Below are positions 49,801-61,541 of a stretch of DNA of 64,000 nt, piece after piece; positions within the stretch are counted from its first letter, which is position 1; every line of letters begins with the position of its first letter. A program made the position numbers and the translations under genes. This DNA comes from Rhabditophanes sp. KR3021 (taxonomy: Eukaryota > Nematoda > Chromadorea > Rhabditida > Alloionematidae), in NCBI GenBank assembly GCA_963281155.1, contig CAUJLY010000001.1, positions 8,742,001 through 8,806,000 of the forward strand, in the 5' to 3' direction. The notes under the pieces are model-generated. The model was not told where the DNA came from. It made no database searches and was given only the letters and a program-made list of their open reading frames with translations.

Positions 49801-52739
49801 GTTGCGTATTTAGCTTGCCATAAACACAAACTTATACTTTTACACTTGGACCCTTACTTAGTCAAAAAAGAACCTTCTCATTATCTAAGACTATCCTCCT
49901 ACGCTACTTTATTTGCCTCAATAACTTCACTTTAAATTAGAAAGTATATTTAAAAGTATTTTTACACATAAAAATTTTAAGCATTTAATATAAATATATA
50001 CTAACTTTGATATTATTCAATTTTTATAGATAAGAGTCAGTTTTGTTGGGAAGAAAATTTTTAAATTCTACACCCATACTAAGACAGGCTGGGATCCACT
50101 TTTTAATCAAACTTTTATCTTGGATTTGCAGGAGGGTATATTTTGTTTCTTTTATTTGATAATCTTTTTTTAATCATTTTAGAAGATTTGGTTGACTCCT
50201 TTATTAACTTCAAGATATATACCCCCGACTTATTAACGACCGAAGATTACTTGAACGTTTCATCATCTGATAAATCACCATCCAACAACAACAAATCAGT
50301 CCATTTCGACAGGAAAGCCGTTTCTGAATCCGTTTTGCCTATCAAATTAATTGATATAGCTGACGGCAGCGAAACAATACACAACCTTAAGCTGCACGCA
50401 GTTAAGGAAGGAAACGTATGTTTTATTCACGATCAAAATATTGTTTAAAATTAACTATTCTCCCCCAAACTACTTTCTTTCTTTAATTAAAGTTTGTTGA
50501 TCAAAAATTATAAATTTCCAAAATATTTTTCAAAAGACAGTACATAACTTAAATGTAACATCAAAAACCGCACCTAAAAGGATTAACTTGGTGTTAACTA
50601 ATTCGTCCTATTTGCACCTCTTAAAGTACCTTTCAAATTCCAATTTTACGCTTTTTTAAATAAATTTACAAAAAACATCTCTTAACCAATGTAGATGTAT
50701 TCTGTAAAAGTTGCCATTTCCAAACAAAGGTAATGGAATGCCACGAATGCCTTTATCCATACTTTAAACATACAACTTTCAATTTCCTCTTGGCCAGAGC
50801 CTCTCACTTTATTATTCATTAAAATCTTATAACAAAAACAAAATCCTGCTACATTTATCTTCATTCAGTCCATTCAGGAGAAGTAGGGGGTCCTGGTAAT
50901 CAGTGTTTTTGTCTGATAAATAGGAGAAACAACTAAAAATAAATACTCACAATATTTATATACTATTATGTTGTTAAAATTAATAGTATACACATAATTA
51001 TCATTCATCTACAATCACAAACAAAACGCGCCCCAAAAAATGATTTGATGTAATCAAAATAAGGAACAATTTACTCATCTTAACCAGGGCAAAAAACATA
51101 TTTAAATGCACATTTTTTGGAAATAAATTTACTAACTACACAATTGCAAGCACATACTCTATCTAATATCAACAAATCCTTCATCACCAATTGATGGTTC
51201 TTTGAAAAAGAAATCCTACTTGCTTTTCACCCTCATTATATATCTTTTACTTTTTTGTTCTAAATATTAAGTATATTTATTTGTTGCATTGTGTGTGGAT
51301 GCCTTTTAATAAAACTCTTCAAAAAAGGCTCTACTTAGGATGTGTATCATCCAAAAAGTGACCCTTCCCACAAAACCTCCTCCTCTCCCTTTCCAGAAAC
51401 CTTACTTTTGTCTATATAACTTTCCATTTAATAAAATAAGTTTGCGCCAATTTTTACAAATTTATTTAAATTTAATTTGACATAATACATGTATATATAT
51501 TTTTTGATTTCATTATAATCCATCACCCCTTCTATTGGCAAAAGAAAAGATTTGTTTGAATTTAAATGGTTGTGTGGATAGGATATAGGCACATATTTTG
51601 TACATTTATAGTTAGTCTTGATAGACATAATACTTGTTGATATTTTGCTCTTTTTTCGTTAAATAGAGGAAGTTTTGAGATTAAGTGAGTGCGAGGGATA
51701 TTTATTGTTAATTGGTGTAAATCAATTAGGAGGAAAGATTATACCACCTCCTCCTATTCTTATTAATAAGAGTTTGCGTTGGTGAGGTTCATAAACTTTT
51801 TGTACCTTCACACAACTTCTCCTATTTTATTTTTTTCAGAGAAACTCTGTTCCCAACATCGACACCACACAAGACTTCACTAAGATGACGGTTGGTGGTC
51901 GTAAGCGTTCCAACTCTGCAACCATAAACAATTTAAAATTCCACATGGACAACATCAACCCTCTAAGACAACATTCCCTTGCAACTTCGATTGGATCATC
52001 AAATAATTCTTTAGAAAATAGTAGGGGTAGTTTGTTTGATAGGAGTGGTGGTGGTACGATGGATAGTTATACTAATTCGAGACGTGGATCTACTGTTGAT
52101 GAGAGTGGACGTTTTTGTTCTTTGCCAATGGAATCTACTACAAATGCTGATTTGTTGGTTTCATTATGTTACAATTCGGCGCAGGGAAGATTGGTTGTTG
52201 GGGTGGAGAAGGCGTCTGCTGTTGGAGGGGCTTGGGGGTCCAAGGCACCAGGTTAGTTTGGGATGTTTTGAGAAGTTTAGTAAGTTTTATTTTTAATAGA
52301 GACTTTCGTCAAAGTCACGGCTCTAACTCAATTTCACGAAGAAGTTGGCAAACAAAAAACAAATTGTGTCAAAGAGACTTTCACTCCCGTTTACGATGCC
52401 ACATGTTTATTCGAAGTAGGTGAAATAAAAATATAACCATCTATACTTGATGATGCTCGTTAAATTTTGTTATTTTAACAATAACTTTTTTAGATTCCAA
52501 AAACATCCATTGAAAATCACAGTGTGTTGATTCAAATTTTTACCCATTGCGGCTTGTTAAGACGCAAAGTTCTTTTGGGACAGATTACTGTGGGGGAAGC
52601 TGCTTCTTCTCCGGATGCTCAAGATCATTGGGATGAGATGATTCAGGGAGATGGGATTACTGTTTCGAAGTGGCATACTTTGATTGGAAGAAATGGGCTC
52701 CCACCAACTCCTAAATCAAATGGAGACAAAAGCAACTGA
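46824..52739 (+). CDS. Tandem-C2 synaptotagmin-like protein, eight exons
   Basis: Exons 46824-47282, 48691-48864, 48985-49035, 50030-50135, 50183-50415, 51840-52251, 52300-52415 and 52494-52739 join in frame to 598 aa. An N-terminal part with a short hydrophobic stretch (PLNLLFWFVGG) and acidic linker is followed by C2A (about 185-300; VRITVLQGIHMP, then TKTGWDPLFNQTFILDL). A Ser/Asn-rich, basic linker leads to C2B (about 442-575; LLVSLCYNSAQGRLVVGVEKA, FVKVTAL, NCVKETFTPVYDATCLFEIP, HWDEMI, KWHTL). The HW...WHTL end is characteristic of synaptotagmin C2B. Loop-1 Asp residues (the SDPYVKV motif) are missing from both C2 domains, which argues against Ca2+ binding and fits Syt14/16-type members. 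The role is probably membrane trafficking (inference). Long introns (1.0-1.4 kb) contrast with neighbouring genes. Confidence 0.82.
47283..48690 (+). other. Long first intron of the C2 gene
   Basis: A 1,408-nt AT-rich intron. No nested gene or RNA is visible. Two other long introns of this gene (49036-50029 and 50416-51839) are likewise empty to my reading; 49690-49935 holds an 81-codon frame without support. Confidence 0.5.
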
Positions 52740-54319
52740 CGAATCAAGGGCAGTGTGTAAAATATATTTATGTATACTCAATTCGTTTCTGTCTATCTAC
52801 TTTATTGCAATTTGTGAAAACAAAGCTATTTGGCTTTCCCGGACAAAAAACCCAACTTCCACAAAACATTATTACCATTACTCAAAACAATAACAAAATA
52901 AACTTTTTTAAATGTGATGCATTCGAATGAGTTTTGTAATCTTTTCCTCAAAAAAATGAATGTCTCCCCTCAAAAGTCAAAAGCACCTTAATAAAATCAA
53001 CTAAACTCATCCAATCCCACCAAAAACGTCCAAAATACACACAAACACTTAATATGATTATAAGACAACACCATCTCGTAACTTTATTCTTCTTGTAATC
53101 GCAGTCACGATAAAAACATATCCTTTGAATATTTGTTCTATTTTAAAATAATTGTGATGGTAAATAATAATGGTGTAAATAACTTTTAAATTTAAATTCA
53201 AGACACAGATTTGATTAGAAATTAGTGAGATGAGGAATCATTTTGGTTTGTTTAGTGAGATATTTATCATTATTTGATTAATCAAATTGGCATTAGAAAG
53301 CTTTGGTGGATAAATGGTTGGGTGGGGATGAAGGATGGATGTATCATTGTCTCTTTGACTTTATTACATGTGTAAAGTATATTTAGTTGGTTTAGGTGTC
53401 ATAAGAAATGTATTGTGCAGATAACTTTATATAAAGGCATATATAATATGCATATCTATTATCATTTTCCATTTCACCAACTTGATGTTATAAATCATTT
53501 GTTTAAATATAATCTCATCAAATAAATGGAAGAATGTGTAAGTTTATATCTGATAGATCATCCCTAAAAGGGTTATATAATGGAGTTAAGGCAATAGAAA
53601 TAAAAAGTCTGTTAACAACAAAAAAAGAAGATATCTCCATCTCATAAACAAACAATTAATCTTTGAAATTTGATAAGATTGTTAAAATGTTTTGATTATA
53701 AGAGGCCAAGTATTATCATAACATGCTAATGGTGTCTGTGGATACATTTGGAATTGAGGAGGGTGGATGGTGTGAGTCAAATGATGGGGTGATATTTAAG
53801 ACTTTCTTAATTTGAAGAGAACAGATGTAGGATTGTGCCGGGGTTGAGGATTGATTTAGCTTGATTGGAATGTGGTGATCAAATTGATAAATCCAATTTT
53901 GGAACAATTAAATATGTGTGTTTTCTTTCAAAAAACTGTTTTAAATCATAAAACCATTGTGGATGATTGTCTAGCCCATAAAAAACGCAAATGTTGCAAG
54001 GCGTGGGATAAAAATGGCCATTAATTTAATATTCTATTCCCATGATACTTGTTGGTTTGTCGAGTACAAATGACTTTGAGGATAAAGCCTTCACTTGTTA
54101 TAAATTAAGTCATCCAATTCATTCAAAACAGGTAAATTTGGAATGACAAAAACCTTTCGAAGCATTTGTGGACGCTTTTAATCATTTTTATTTTGTCAAA
54201 ACTCTTGACTGGATAGTTTGACATACAGTTTGGGGAGTGACGTATGGTTTAAACTAGTTGGATTTTTTGATTACATTACTTGTTTATTTTGTTGGTATTC
54301 CTGAACCTCTATATATAGT
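52740..54319. other. Intergenic region, no gene seen
   Basis: This is the 3' UTR of the C2 gene plus AT-rich spacer up to TFIIF-alpha. A 63-codon minus-strand frame at 53716-53907 lacks any recognisable feature. Confidence 0.5.
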
Positions 54320-55821
54320 ATGTCGGGACGTAATCTAACAGGAAATGCAAGCTTAAAAAGCGTCGGAATCCGGGTCGCGACGTAAGTTAAATATTTCAAA
54401 ACAAATCTAATTTAATTGTTTTTAGTTTGAAGCCAGATATGAAGCAGTGCATTCTCAAATTCAACTCTGGCACCAATTCGGAAGTGTCGGACATCTTCAC
54501 TAGACCAGGGTCGGTGATTAATTTTGACCGTGAAGACAATCGCGTCCAGTCAAAATATGAGATGGAGCAAATGCCGGAATTCGGTGCTGGATCAGAGTAC
54601 GGAAGGGCGGAAAGAGAAGAAGCTAGGCGTAAAAAGTTAGGGAGACGGGCACGAAACTTCAACTTGGACAATCAAGCGTGGAATTTGCGTGTCGATAGAA
54701 AAGAAAAGGTAGATGGGAAAGAGGTAGTGAAGACGAAAAAGTTTAAGACTATCAAGGAAGGAAGTACGAATACTCACTGTGATTATTGGATTTTCGTGAA
54801 GCATGGAGATGAGTTCTTAGCCACTTGTGTAGATGACTTCTATCAGGTGATGCCAGCCATCCCATACCGTACGCTGGATGCTGAAGAGGCAGAGCTTCAA
54901 TTCTTGAACCGTGATAAGATGATCAACAAATTTGCTTTTAAAGCTCAGTTGTCAAAGCAAAATGAAGATAATGAAGGAGATGAGAAGATTGTTAAAGAAA
55001 AGCATGGGTTGGTCATCAAAGATGAAGCATCTGATGCTAGTGAGGATGGCGAGGATGAAGACACTCCTGGAACTTCTACTGACCGTACAAAGAAAAAGAA
55101 AAAGAAGTTTGATGCTGATGTTGAGAGGAAGAAGGATAAGCGTGTCAAAGTCCAATATTCCGATGAGGTTGCTAAGTATGATTCGGAAGACGGTGACGAT
55201 GAGGGTCGGGAGTATGACTATATGTCAGACAGTGGGAGTGATACTGACAAGGAAGACGTTCCAGATACCGACAAGATTGAAGGAGCTTTAGTTGGGGTTG
55301 CTGAAGAATACGAGGGCAAAGATGGAGAAAACGAAAGTGATTCGGATGAAGAAAATGAAGAAGATAAAGAAAAGCCTGCCAAGAAGGAGGATGGGGATAG
55401 TGATTCTGAGAAGGCAACTAATGGGAAGAAGAGAAAGCAGGAAGTTAAGGAGGATAGTTCGAACGATGATTCTGACTATGATGAAGAAGACATGGATGCC
55501 TACTTTGATAAAGGTTTGAAAAGGGGAAACACGTCAAGCCTCAACGGTGGCAGTGAAGCCAAGAAATCAAAAATTGAGATCAAGTCTCCTGTTTCAGTCG
55601 GCGAAGACGCTATCACGGAAGAAGCGCTAAGGAACATCCTAAGAAACCGTGAATGTCATACTAAAGAACTTGTAAACCACTTCAAAAGCACAATGGGCTT
55701 GAATATTGAAAAGAGGGATGTTGTAACTAAAATGTCTAAAATCATGAAGGAAATGCCTTTGATAAAAAGACGTGAAACTGTTAAAGGAAAAGAAGTTGTC
55801 TTTTTCCGACTTAAGGACTAA
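54320..55821 (+). CDS. Transcription initiation factor IIF subunit alpha (RAP74)
   Basis: Exons 54320-54381 and 54426-55821 (44-nt intron, phase 2) give 485 aa; the ATG is at 54320. The N-terminal TFIIF dimerisation domain is evident: ILKFN, the acidic linker with MPEFGAGSEYGR, RRARNFNLDNQAWNLRVDRK, then DYWIFVKHGDEFLATCVDDF. A long Asp/Glu/Lys/Ser-rich middle is typical of RAP74. The last ~70 residues form the winged helix (EALRNILRNRECHTKELVNHF through FFRLKD) that binds FCP1 and RNA polymerase II in other species. It is a general initiation and elongation factor in the nucleus. AATAAA at 55852-55857 gives the likely polyadenylation signal, 31 nt past the stop. Confidence 0.95.
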
Positions 55822-55851
55822 TTATTTATTTTTAAATTTGCTGCGGTTTTT

Positions 55852-55857
55852 AATAAA
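55852..55857 (+). terminator. Polyadenylation signal of TFIIF-alpha
   Basis: A canonical AATAAA hexamer lies shortly after the TFIIF-alpha stop codon. Confidence 0.7.
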
Positions 55858-56099
55858 ATCTTTGATTACAATAAAATTGTGTAACAACTGTTTTGTCTCT
55901 CATCGTTTGACATCGTATAATATACTTGATAACTATCCTCTATTCAAATAAACCCCATCACTCATAATGTCTTTTGTAGAATGATGTCAACACCATATAT
56001 ATTTCCGATTTTGGCAGGACTTTGCGGTTCATTAGGTAATCAAAATTAGAGGTTTAAAAATGTGAAGTAGTTGACTTTATTAAAAAGGCAATCAAAATT

Positions 56100-58110
56100 A
56101 AGCATATTCAAAAGGTGGGAAATAATTAGATTTTTTAATATGATTATGGGCTTCAAAGAATGCTCCTAAAACGAGACCAGCTACCTCGTCATCTATTTCT
56201 GGAAACATGTTATTGACTTCGTCAAAGGAACACTTTCTGGAGTCAGAATTAGTCAGTTGTGGTCTCAGGGATCAATTAGATCGGCTCAACATCCGTAACA
56301 GTCTTTTTCATCTTTACCTCTAGACTTTATTGATTTAAAAGCAATATCTGTAGTTTTCACTTGAAACAATATCTGCACTTGATTAACAGTCTCAGCGACA
56401 TCCATTGACTCTTGGCAGAATCTATTTTTTTTGTGAACATTAGAAATAATTTTAGCTTTAACCATTTCCCACAAGAATAAACTGGAAACCCGAAGATAAT
56501 TTTGATTTCTTGAGTGCCCTTTTCATCGTGTTAGTTTATTTAATCTTGATTCGCTTGTAGGTAAAAAGATTCAAAACAGGATCGAAGGCGATGCCTTTTT
56601 CGAGATCGGTCGCGTCTACTAAATTAGCGGTTAGACATCTCTCTATTATCTTTGCAAATCTTCTTGATAATCTACCAATGGACTCAACTTGAACTGGTTC
56701 TGATGTTGTTCCAGAGTCTTCACACATCATTTTTTCCTTCCACTTAAACGACGCTTGTTCAGTTTTGCAGTCAAAACATCTTTCAAATACTTTACTAACA
56801 CTATTGCCTATTCTTTTTCTGCTTGGAGTTCTAATTCTTTGATACTTTCTCTAACGGCATTCAAAATAGGCTTTAGCCCAGAACTAAGCAAAGTGGTAAT
56901 TGTTTTTAAATGACTTATTGCAAAGCTTGCAAAGGAAATTCATATTCTGGTACGAAACACCAGAGTCATGGAAGGCATTCACTGATTCCCAAAACTCCAC
57001 CGTATCACAAAACCATGCGATCACCATCCTTCTTACAGTTATATTATCTGGACTTTCGTCTAATTTACCTTTCTTCATTCTACCAAGCATATCAGGCACA
57101 GTCTGATCATTCTCAGTTCTTGAAAAGAAAAGTCACGGATCACCTTGTCTGTTTGGATACCCACTAGTGAAATCTTTGGCAATTGGTTGGATATCTGGAT
57201 CGGATGGCATTTCATCAATCTCATTGACTATCTCCATCATACGAGTAGCACACAGATCTGTGACTGACTAAGTCCTTCTACTATAGACATATCGAGAGTA
57301 TTTTTAATGCGTTGAACTTTCAACACAATTTCAAAGAAACAACTATTACAACACAATTTCAAAGAAACAACTATTACAAGGTGGGGGTATTTGAAGGACG
57401 AGAGATGGTGTGGTGCATGAATTGATAAGCAGGAACTGTTGTATTAAATCGACCCTCTTCGAAATGACGCAAGACTCAAGTACTCCCAAACATAAATGAC
57501 GACAAATGAGAAGTTGTCAAGCCAACCATTGCCTGGAGATCTTTGATAAACTGATCCCACATCACTTGAGTGTCTTTAAAGAGTATGTTCTTTGCCGAGT
57601 TTTCTCTTAAAAACAAGAACATGAAATCTCTTATGTTTGGTCATAATTCATATACTTCTCTTTTTCAAATGTTGTTGTACTAGCATAGGGTACTTCAGCT
57701 GTCCTAATCAGTTCATCGAAGTTTTTTCCTTCTCCACTACTCAATTCCTCATCACGATTCAAAAGAGACTCACACTTTGAACGGTCGAATTTATCTAAAT
57801 TAATTACTACAATAACATATGGTGTAAAATCTTACCATCTCTAACTTGATCACAATTCTGTGTCAAATCCACTCTTCCAATTGCATTCCTATCCCTTTCA
57901 CCATCAGCAATTTGACCTTAAATCAAAGAATTATTTGATACAAATAGTTTTTAAACTACCCCATCCACAAAGTTCTTACTTCTCGTTAAGTTCGGTCTTC
58001 GATTGTCAGACCAAGCATTTTTCTCCTGCACGTTCATACTAAGAGTCTTTGCAATGGACCAGAAATCTCACGATCCCCTCTTTTGCGTGGACGCTTAGGT
58101 ATCTCCTCAA
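56100..58110 (-). pseudogene. Decayed ~2-kb gene of unknown family
   Basis: Reading right to left, coding-like pieces follow one another in different frames. In order: an NLS-like EEIPKRPRKRGDRE; NAWSDNRRPNLTRSKNF; GERDRNAIGRVDLTQNCDQ; KFDRSKCESLLNRDEELSSG; FLRENSAKNILFKDTQVMWD; LRHFEEGRFNTTVPAYQFMH; MMEIVNEIDEMPSDPDIQ; DNITVRRMVIAWFCDTVEFW; then FERCFDCKTEQ, RLSRRFAKIIERCL and finally DEVAGLVLGAFFEAHNHI. At least two in-frame stops (TGA after GYPNRQGDP, TGA within FGST-VLRHFEEG) and several frame changes separate them, some of which could be introns. The ends are approximate. The basic start hints at a nuclear protein. The family is not recognised. Compare the other relic at 37273-38253, which also starts with a basic NLS-like stretch. 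Confidence 0.5.
57321..57376. repeat. Exact 28-bp tandem duplication
   Basis: Two abutting copies of a 28-bp unit beginning CAACACAATTTC lie inside the decayed minus-strand gene. The copies are identical, so the duplication is recent and probably followed loss of function. Confidence 0.85.
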
Positions 58111-59492
58111 TTATATATTTAACAAACGCCAATAAGAGGCGATGTTGAGCTCTAAGATGAACGAAATGAATTGATAAATGTGTATTTGATCTCAAATATA
58201 GTCATGATTCATAAATAGCTTTTAGCTAATGTTCAGACTTCAAAGGCACAAAGTCTTAGACCAGAGTTGGGAGAGTCTTTGGGTAAGAGTATAATTAAAA
58301 AATGAAAAACCTGGAATCTTTTTGCGTTGATATTATAATTTACAAAATGGTTGTTTAGGTTCAATAAGTATGTCAAATTTGGGATCTGCTTCAAGTACAA
58401 TAAACTATACAATTTTAATCGTCGCCTTTATCCTATTAAATATTTTAATGTGGTGGTTTTTGCAGAAATCCTTTCAACTATTTGATACAACATTAATAGT
58501 AATCTTGATTTCTTCTTCTTCAAATTTTGTTGCGACGGTAGACACTTAGGATGATGACCTTGAATTATGCTTTCTTTTTAGGGTGTATTTGATACGTATT
58601 TGAACGAGAAACCCGGCAAAAGTTTGTATTGGTGGTTGGGAATCAGTTTGACGATCCTTGGCATTCTCATTATTGGTAAAGATGACAAAATTGACCAGGA
58701 AACAAGTAACAAAAAAGATGCTACAACTGACAAAAAAATATTGTGATGAGTCAAAGAAGACACGATGAAGAATGTAGTTTTGATTCAACTTATTACTACT
58801 CATTTCAAAGACATTCCAATAAAACTTCCTCGTCTCACATAAATTGCACATGTTAAAGGCTTAGTCATGAAGCTAGTTATTCCAAACACGTTTCCAATTA
58901 AATGGCACATTTGTAATAAAGTATTTTAAATTATCACAATAAAGTATGCATTTAATTTAATATTTCATCATAAAATCTTTTTTACTTGAAGAATGTTGAG
59001 AATAAAAAGTATTTGTAATTGTAAAAGGAAAGCAAGAGAAAGTTGTAGACACATACTATCATTATCATCTCTAATAAAATGGATATGTGCGACAAAACAG
59101 GTCTGAATTTGAAATTTGAAAACTCAAAAGTAATATGTCCTTCATCTTTATAGATATGCAACGACTCTGTACGATTTATATCTATATCTTCACTTTGTCT
59201 GGAAAAGACTTAACGGAACATGGACGCATATTCAATTAAAAAGTTGATCTGACATAGAAGAATTGCTCTTTCTTAATCTTAAATTATACATCTGCTTTTA
59301 CCTGCTGTTAAAGAATGTGCCCTCAAGCAAAGCAATTTTGTCGCGACAAAGGAAAAGAAATGGGTATACTATGTTTCCATATATCTTCAAAGCACTAAAC
59401 TTCCCTTCCATAATAAAGGAGGCGTGCATTCTGTCGGTTCTGGCCAGTGTGTGACACCTTCCAACCTCCAATTCCAAGTCCGTTTAAATTGA
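58111..59492. other. Intergenic region, no supported gene
   Basis: AT-rich spacer. Two overlapping minus-strand frames at 58546-58851 encode hydrophobic stretches, but neither has a family match or splice context that I can see. Confidence 0.45.
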
Positions 59493-59500
59493 TATAAATA
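59493..59500 (+). promoter_or_regulatory. TATA box of the Gly/Gln-rich secreted protein gene
   Basis: TATAAATA lies about 67-74 nt upstream of the ATG at 59567, in good position for a strongly expressed gene. Confidence 0.55.
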
Positions 59501-59566
59501 TCATACTTTTAGGGTAGTTATTCACAAGTCTCATTTGACTATTACAACAACTCACCACAAAACAAT

Positions 59567-60523
59567 ATGAAATTCGCTACTTCTGCCGTTGTCCTCGCTC
59601 TTGCTTCAGGATCAAGTGCTTTCCTCTTCCCAGCTGCCGGTGGCGGTTGCGGATGTGGAGCGTAAGTTAAAGGACTCAGGGGATTAGTTCATAATATGTT
59701 ACTTCTTTTAGCCCAGCTCCACCACCACCATGCATGCCAGCTCTTCCAAAGTTCGAGCTCCCAACCTTCTCTCTCCCAGCCTTCCCTGCCCCATGGTACA
59801 TTTGACCTTCTCATCATATAATATATTCCTTTAGCCCACCACCATGCCCACCCCCATGCGGCCAAGCCGCCCCAGCTTGTGGAGGAGCCCCACCTGCCCC
59901 ATCCGGTTGCGGAGGTGCTTCTGCCGGGTAATTAAATAACAAGTCAATTGACATTACAAACTATTTTTAGATACGCCACTGCTCCAGTTGCCCCAATCGG
60001 AGGAGGGTACGCTCAACCACAAGTCGGAGGACTTGGCGGTCCAATCGGAGGAGGATACGCTCAACCACAACTCGGAGGACTCGGAGGCCCAATCGGAGGT
60101 GGTTCATCATACCAACAAGCCCCAGTCCAATCTTTCGGAGGACAACAATCCCAAGGATATGCCCAACAAGCTCCAGTTGAACAACACCAACAACAAGCCC
60201 AAGGATACGCCGCCCAAGCTCCAGTTGAACACCAACCTCAACAACAATACCAACAAGGTCCAGCCGCCGTCCAACAACCACAACAACAGTACCAAAGTGG
60301 TCCAGCCGCCGTCCAACAACCACAACAACAACAGTACCAAAGTGGTCCAGCCGCCGTCCAACAACCACAACAACAACAATACCAAAGTGGTCCACAAGTA
60401 AGCGCCCCAGTCTCTGTCGAAACCGTCGAACACGTAGCTCCAGTAGCCGTCGCCGAAGAACACGTGATCGTGAAGGAAACTGAATCAGTAGCTGCTGCCC
60501 CTGCCCCAGGATACAGCTTTTAA
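59567..60523 (+). CDS. Secreted Cys/Pro-then-Gly/Gln-rich structural protein
   Basis: Exons 59567-59661, 59712-59795, 59835-59927 and 59971-60523 (introns of 50, 39 and 43 nt, all phase 2) give 274 aa. The signal peptide (MKFATSAVVLALASGSSAF) is clear. It is followed by a Cys/Gly/Pro head (GGGCGCGAPAPPPPC, CPPPCPPPCGQ, GCGG), a Gly-rich segment with PIGGGYAQPQVGGLGG units, a Gln-rich segment with GPAAVQQPQQQQYQS units, and an acidic/hydrophobic tail. The Cys-Gly/Pro head resembles nematode ground-like and other cuticle-associated secreted proteins, though no ground-like domain follows. Codon use is strongly biased (CCA, GGA, CAA, GTC, GCC) and far more GC-rich than its neighbours, as expected for a highly expressed structural protein. 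A TATA box and AATAAA (60655-60660) frame it. Confidence 0.85.
59993..60100 (+). repeat. 48-bp Gly-rich tandem repeats
   Basis: Two full copies of PIGGGYAQPQVGGLGG are followed by a partial third beginning PIGGGSS. Confidence 0.85.
60257..60388 (+). repeat. 42/45-bp Gln-rich tandem repeats
   Basis: Three copies of GPAAVQQPQQ(Q)QYQS. The length difference comes from one extra CAA/CAG codon. The DNA is nearly identical between copies. Confidence 0.9.
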
Positions 60524-61140
60524 GTTATCAATTCCTAAGTAAAAAGCCAACGCTTGATACCTTTTAATTTATACTTACAAAAAAGAGTCTTTCTCAATTC
60601 AGTTGTTACCATTCTATTTATAATCCTACCGCAATATGCGCCTTTTGGTTTTTGAATAAAATTTATTATTAGTATGGAATGTATTATATTTATCTGTTAA
60701 CAGGTCATCTGTGCATCATTAGACTAGTATAATTCGATATGTACTTTGACAAGGGAATAAGATGTTTGGTAAGGTTATGTGTGATCTGGTAAATTCTCGG
60801 ATGCATATTTTATTCAAATTTGTCAATGTAATTCCTTAGAGATCATGATTTATTAAAAAAGGGATAGCCGAAAAGATACGTTGGTTGCTTTGAGAAGTTA
60901 ATTAATCTGTTTGGGTTGTTTTTGTGAAAGTAAAATAAACCTGATTTGGGATGCCAAGTATGAGCAGCTTGATACATAAGAATTGTTTTAAATTAATGTG
61001 AAAAGAAGGATTTAATTTAATGTAGAAAGATAGTCTTACATTTAATGCCAAAAGTTATTTATAAATGCCGAAAGTTATTAATAAATTAATGGTAAAAGTT
61101 ATTTAATTAAATTAGTACATATAATAAACATTTATAGAGT
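60524..61140. other. Intergenic region, no gene seen
   Basis: AATAAA at 60655-60660 serves the preceding gene. The remainder is AT-rich with no further signal. A short direct repetition of AAAAGTTATTxATAAAT-like text occurs near 61050-61100. Confidence 0.5.
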
Positions 61141-61460
61141 TTAGTCTCTTTCTATGTTGAGTAGCTCTATGATTGTAAGCAAATCCTCGTTTTTACCATA
61201 TTCAGATGATAGTCTCGCAAATATCACAGTTCTTTGCCATTTCCCGCTTACCTGACCCATATACATTGTTCCAGTCCATCAGTGGCATCACAAAGAGATC
61301 TTCCCCACATCATACTCAAAAAAGAATGAAACTTAGCTTGAAGACTTTCCAACTTTGTTTCCCAACCTTCGTTTGATAAGTTAGACTGTGGAAATAAGTG
61401 TCTTGCATAGAGTGCTGAACTGTTGTTCTTTGAATTCGTCCAAAGCACATGCGGTCTTAA
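61141..61460 (-). pseudogene. Possible gene fragment or short 3'-terminal exons
   Basis: A 66-residue coding-like stretch (LSNEGWETKLESLQAKFHSF, then GRSLCDATDGLEQCIWVR) ends at AG|GTAAGC, a good donor. In another frame the text resumes as TVIFARLSSEYGKNEDLLTI to a TAA at 61141. Removing the 20-nt GT...AAG between them restores one frame, but that is shorter than any safe intron here, so a small indel in a relic is equally likely. There is no family match and no upstream exon found. Confidence 0.3.
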
Positions 61461-61541
61461 AAAGAAATAGATACGTCTAAGTGACTTCCATATAAATACT
61501 ATTGACTACTTATCAACAGAATCATTTTAGAATACTTTAGG

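Noticed and set aside
49690..49935. 81-codon frame inside an intron of the C2 gene
   Set aside because: No domain and no signal, and the intron is flanked by well-supported C2 exons on the same strand.
53716..53907. 63-codon minus-strand frame
   Set aside because: No supporting feature in an otherwise empty intergenic region.
54945..55519. Open frames on both strands overlapping the acidic middle of TFIIF-alpha
   Set aside because: They are shadows of the Glu/Asp/Lys-rich repeat-like codons of a clearly identified gene.
58546..58851. Two overlapping minus-strand frames with membrane-like stretches
   Set aside because: They compete in different frames over T-rich sequence, and neither shows homology or splice context.
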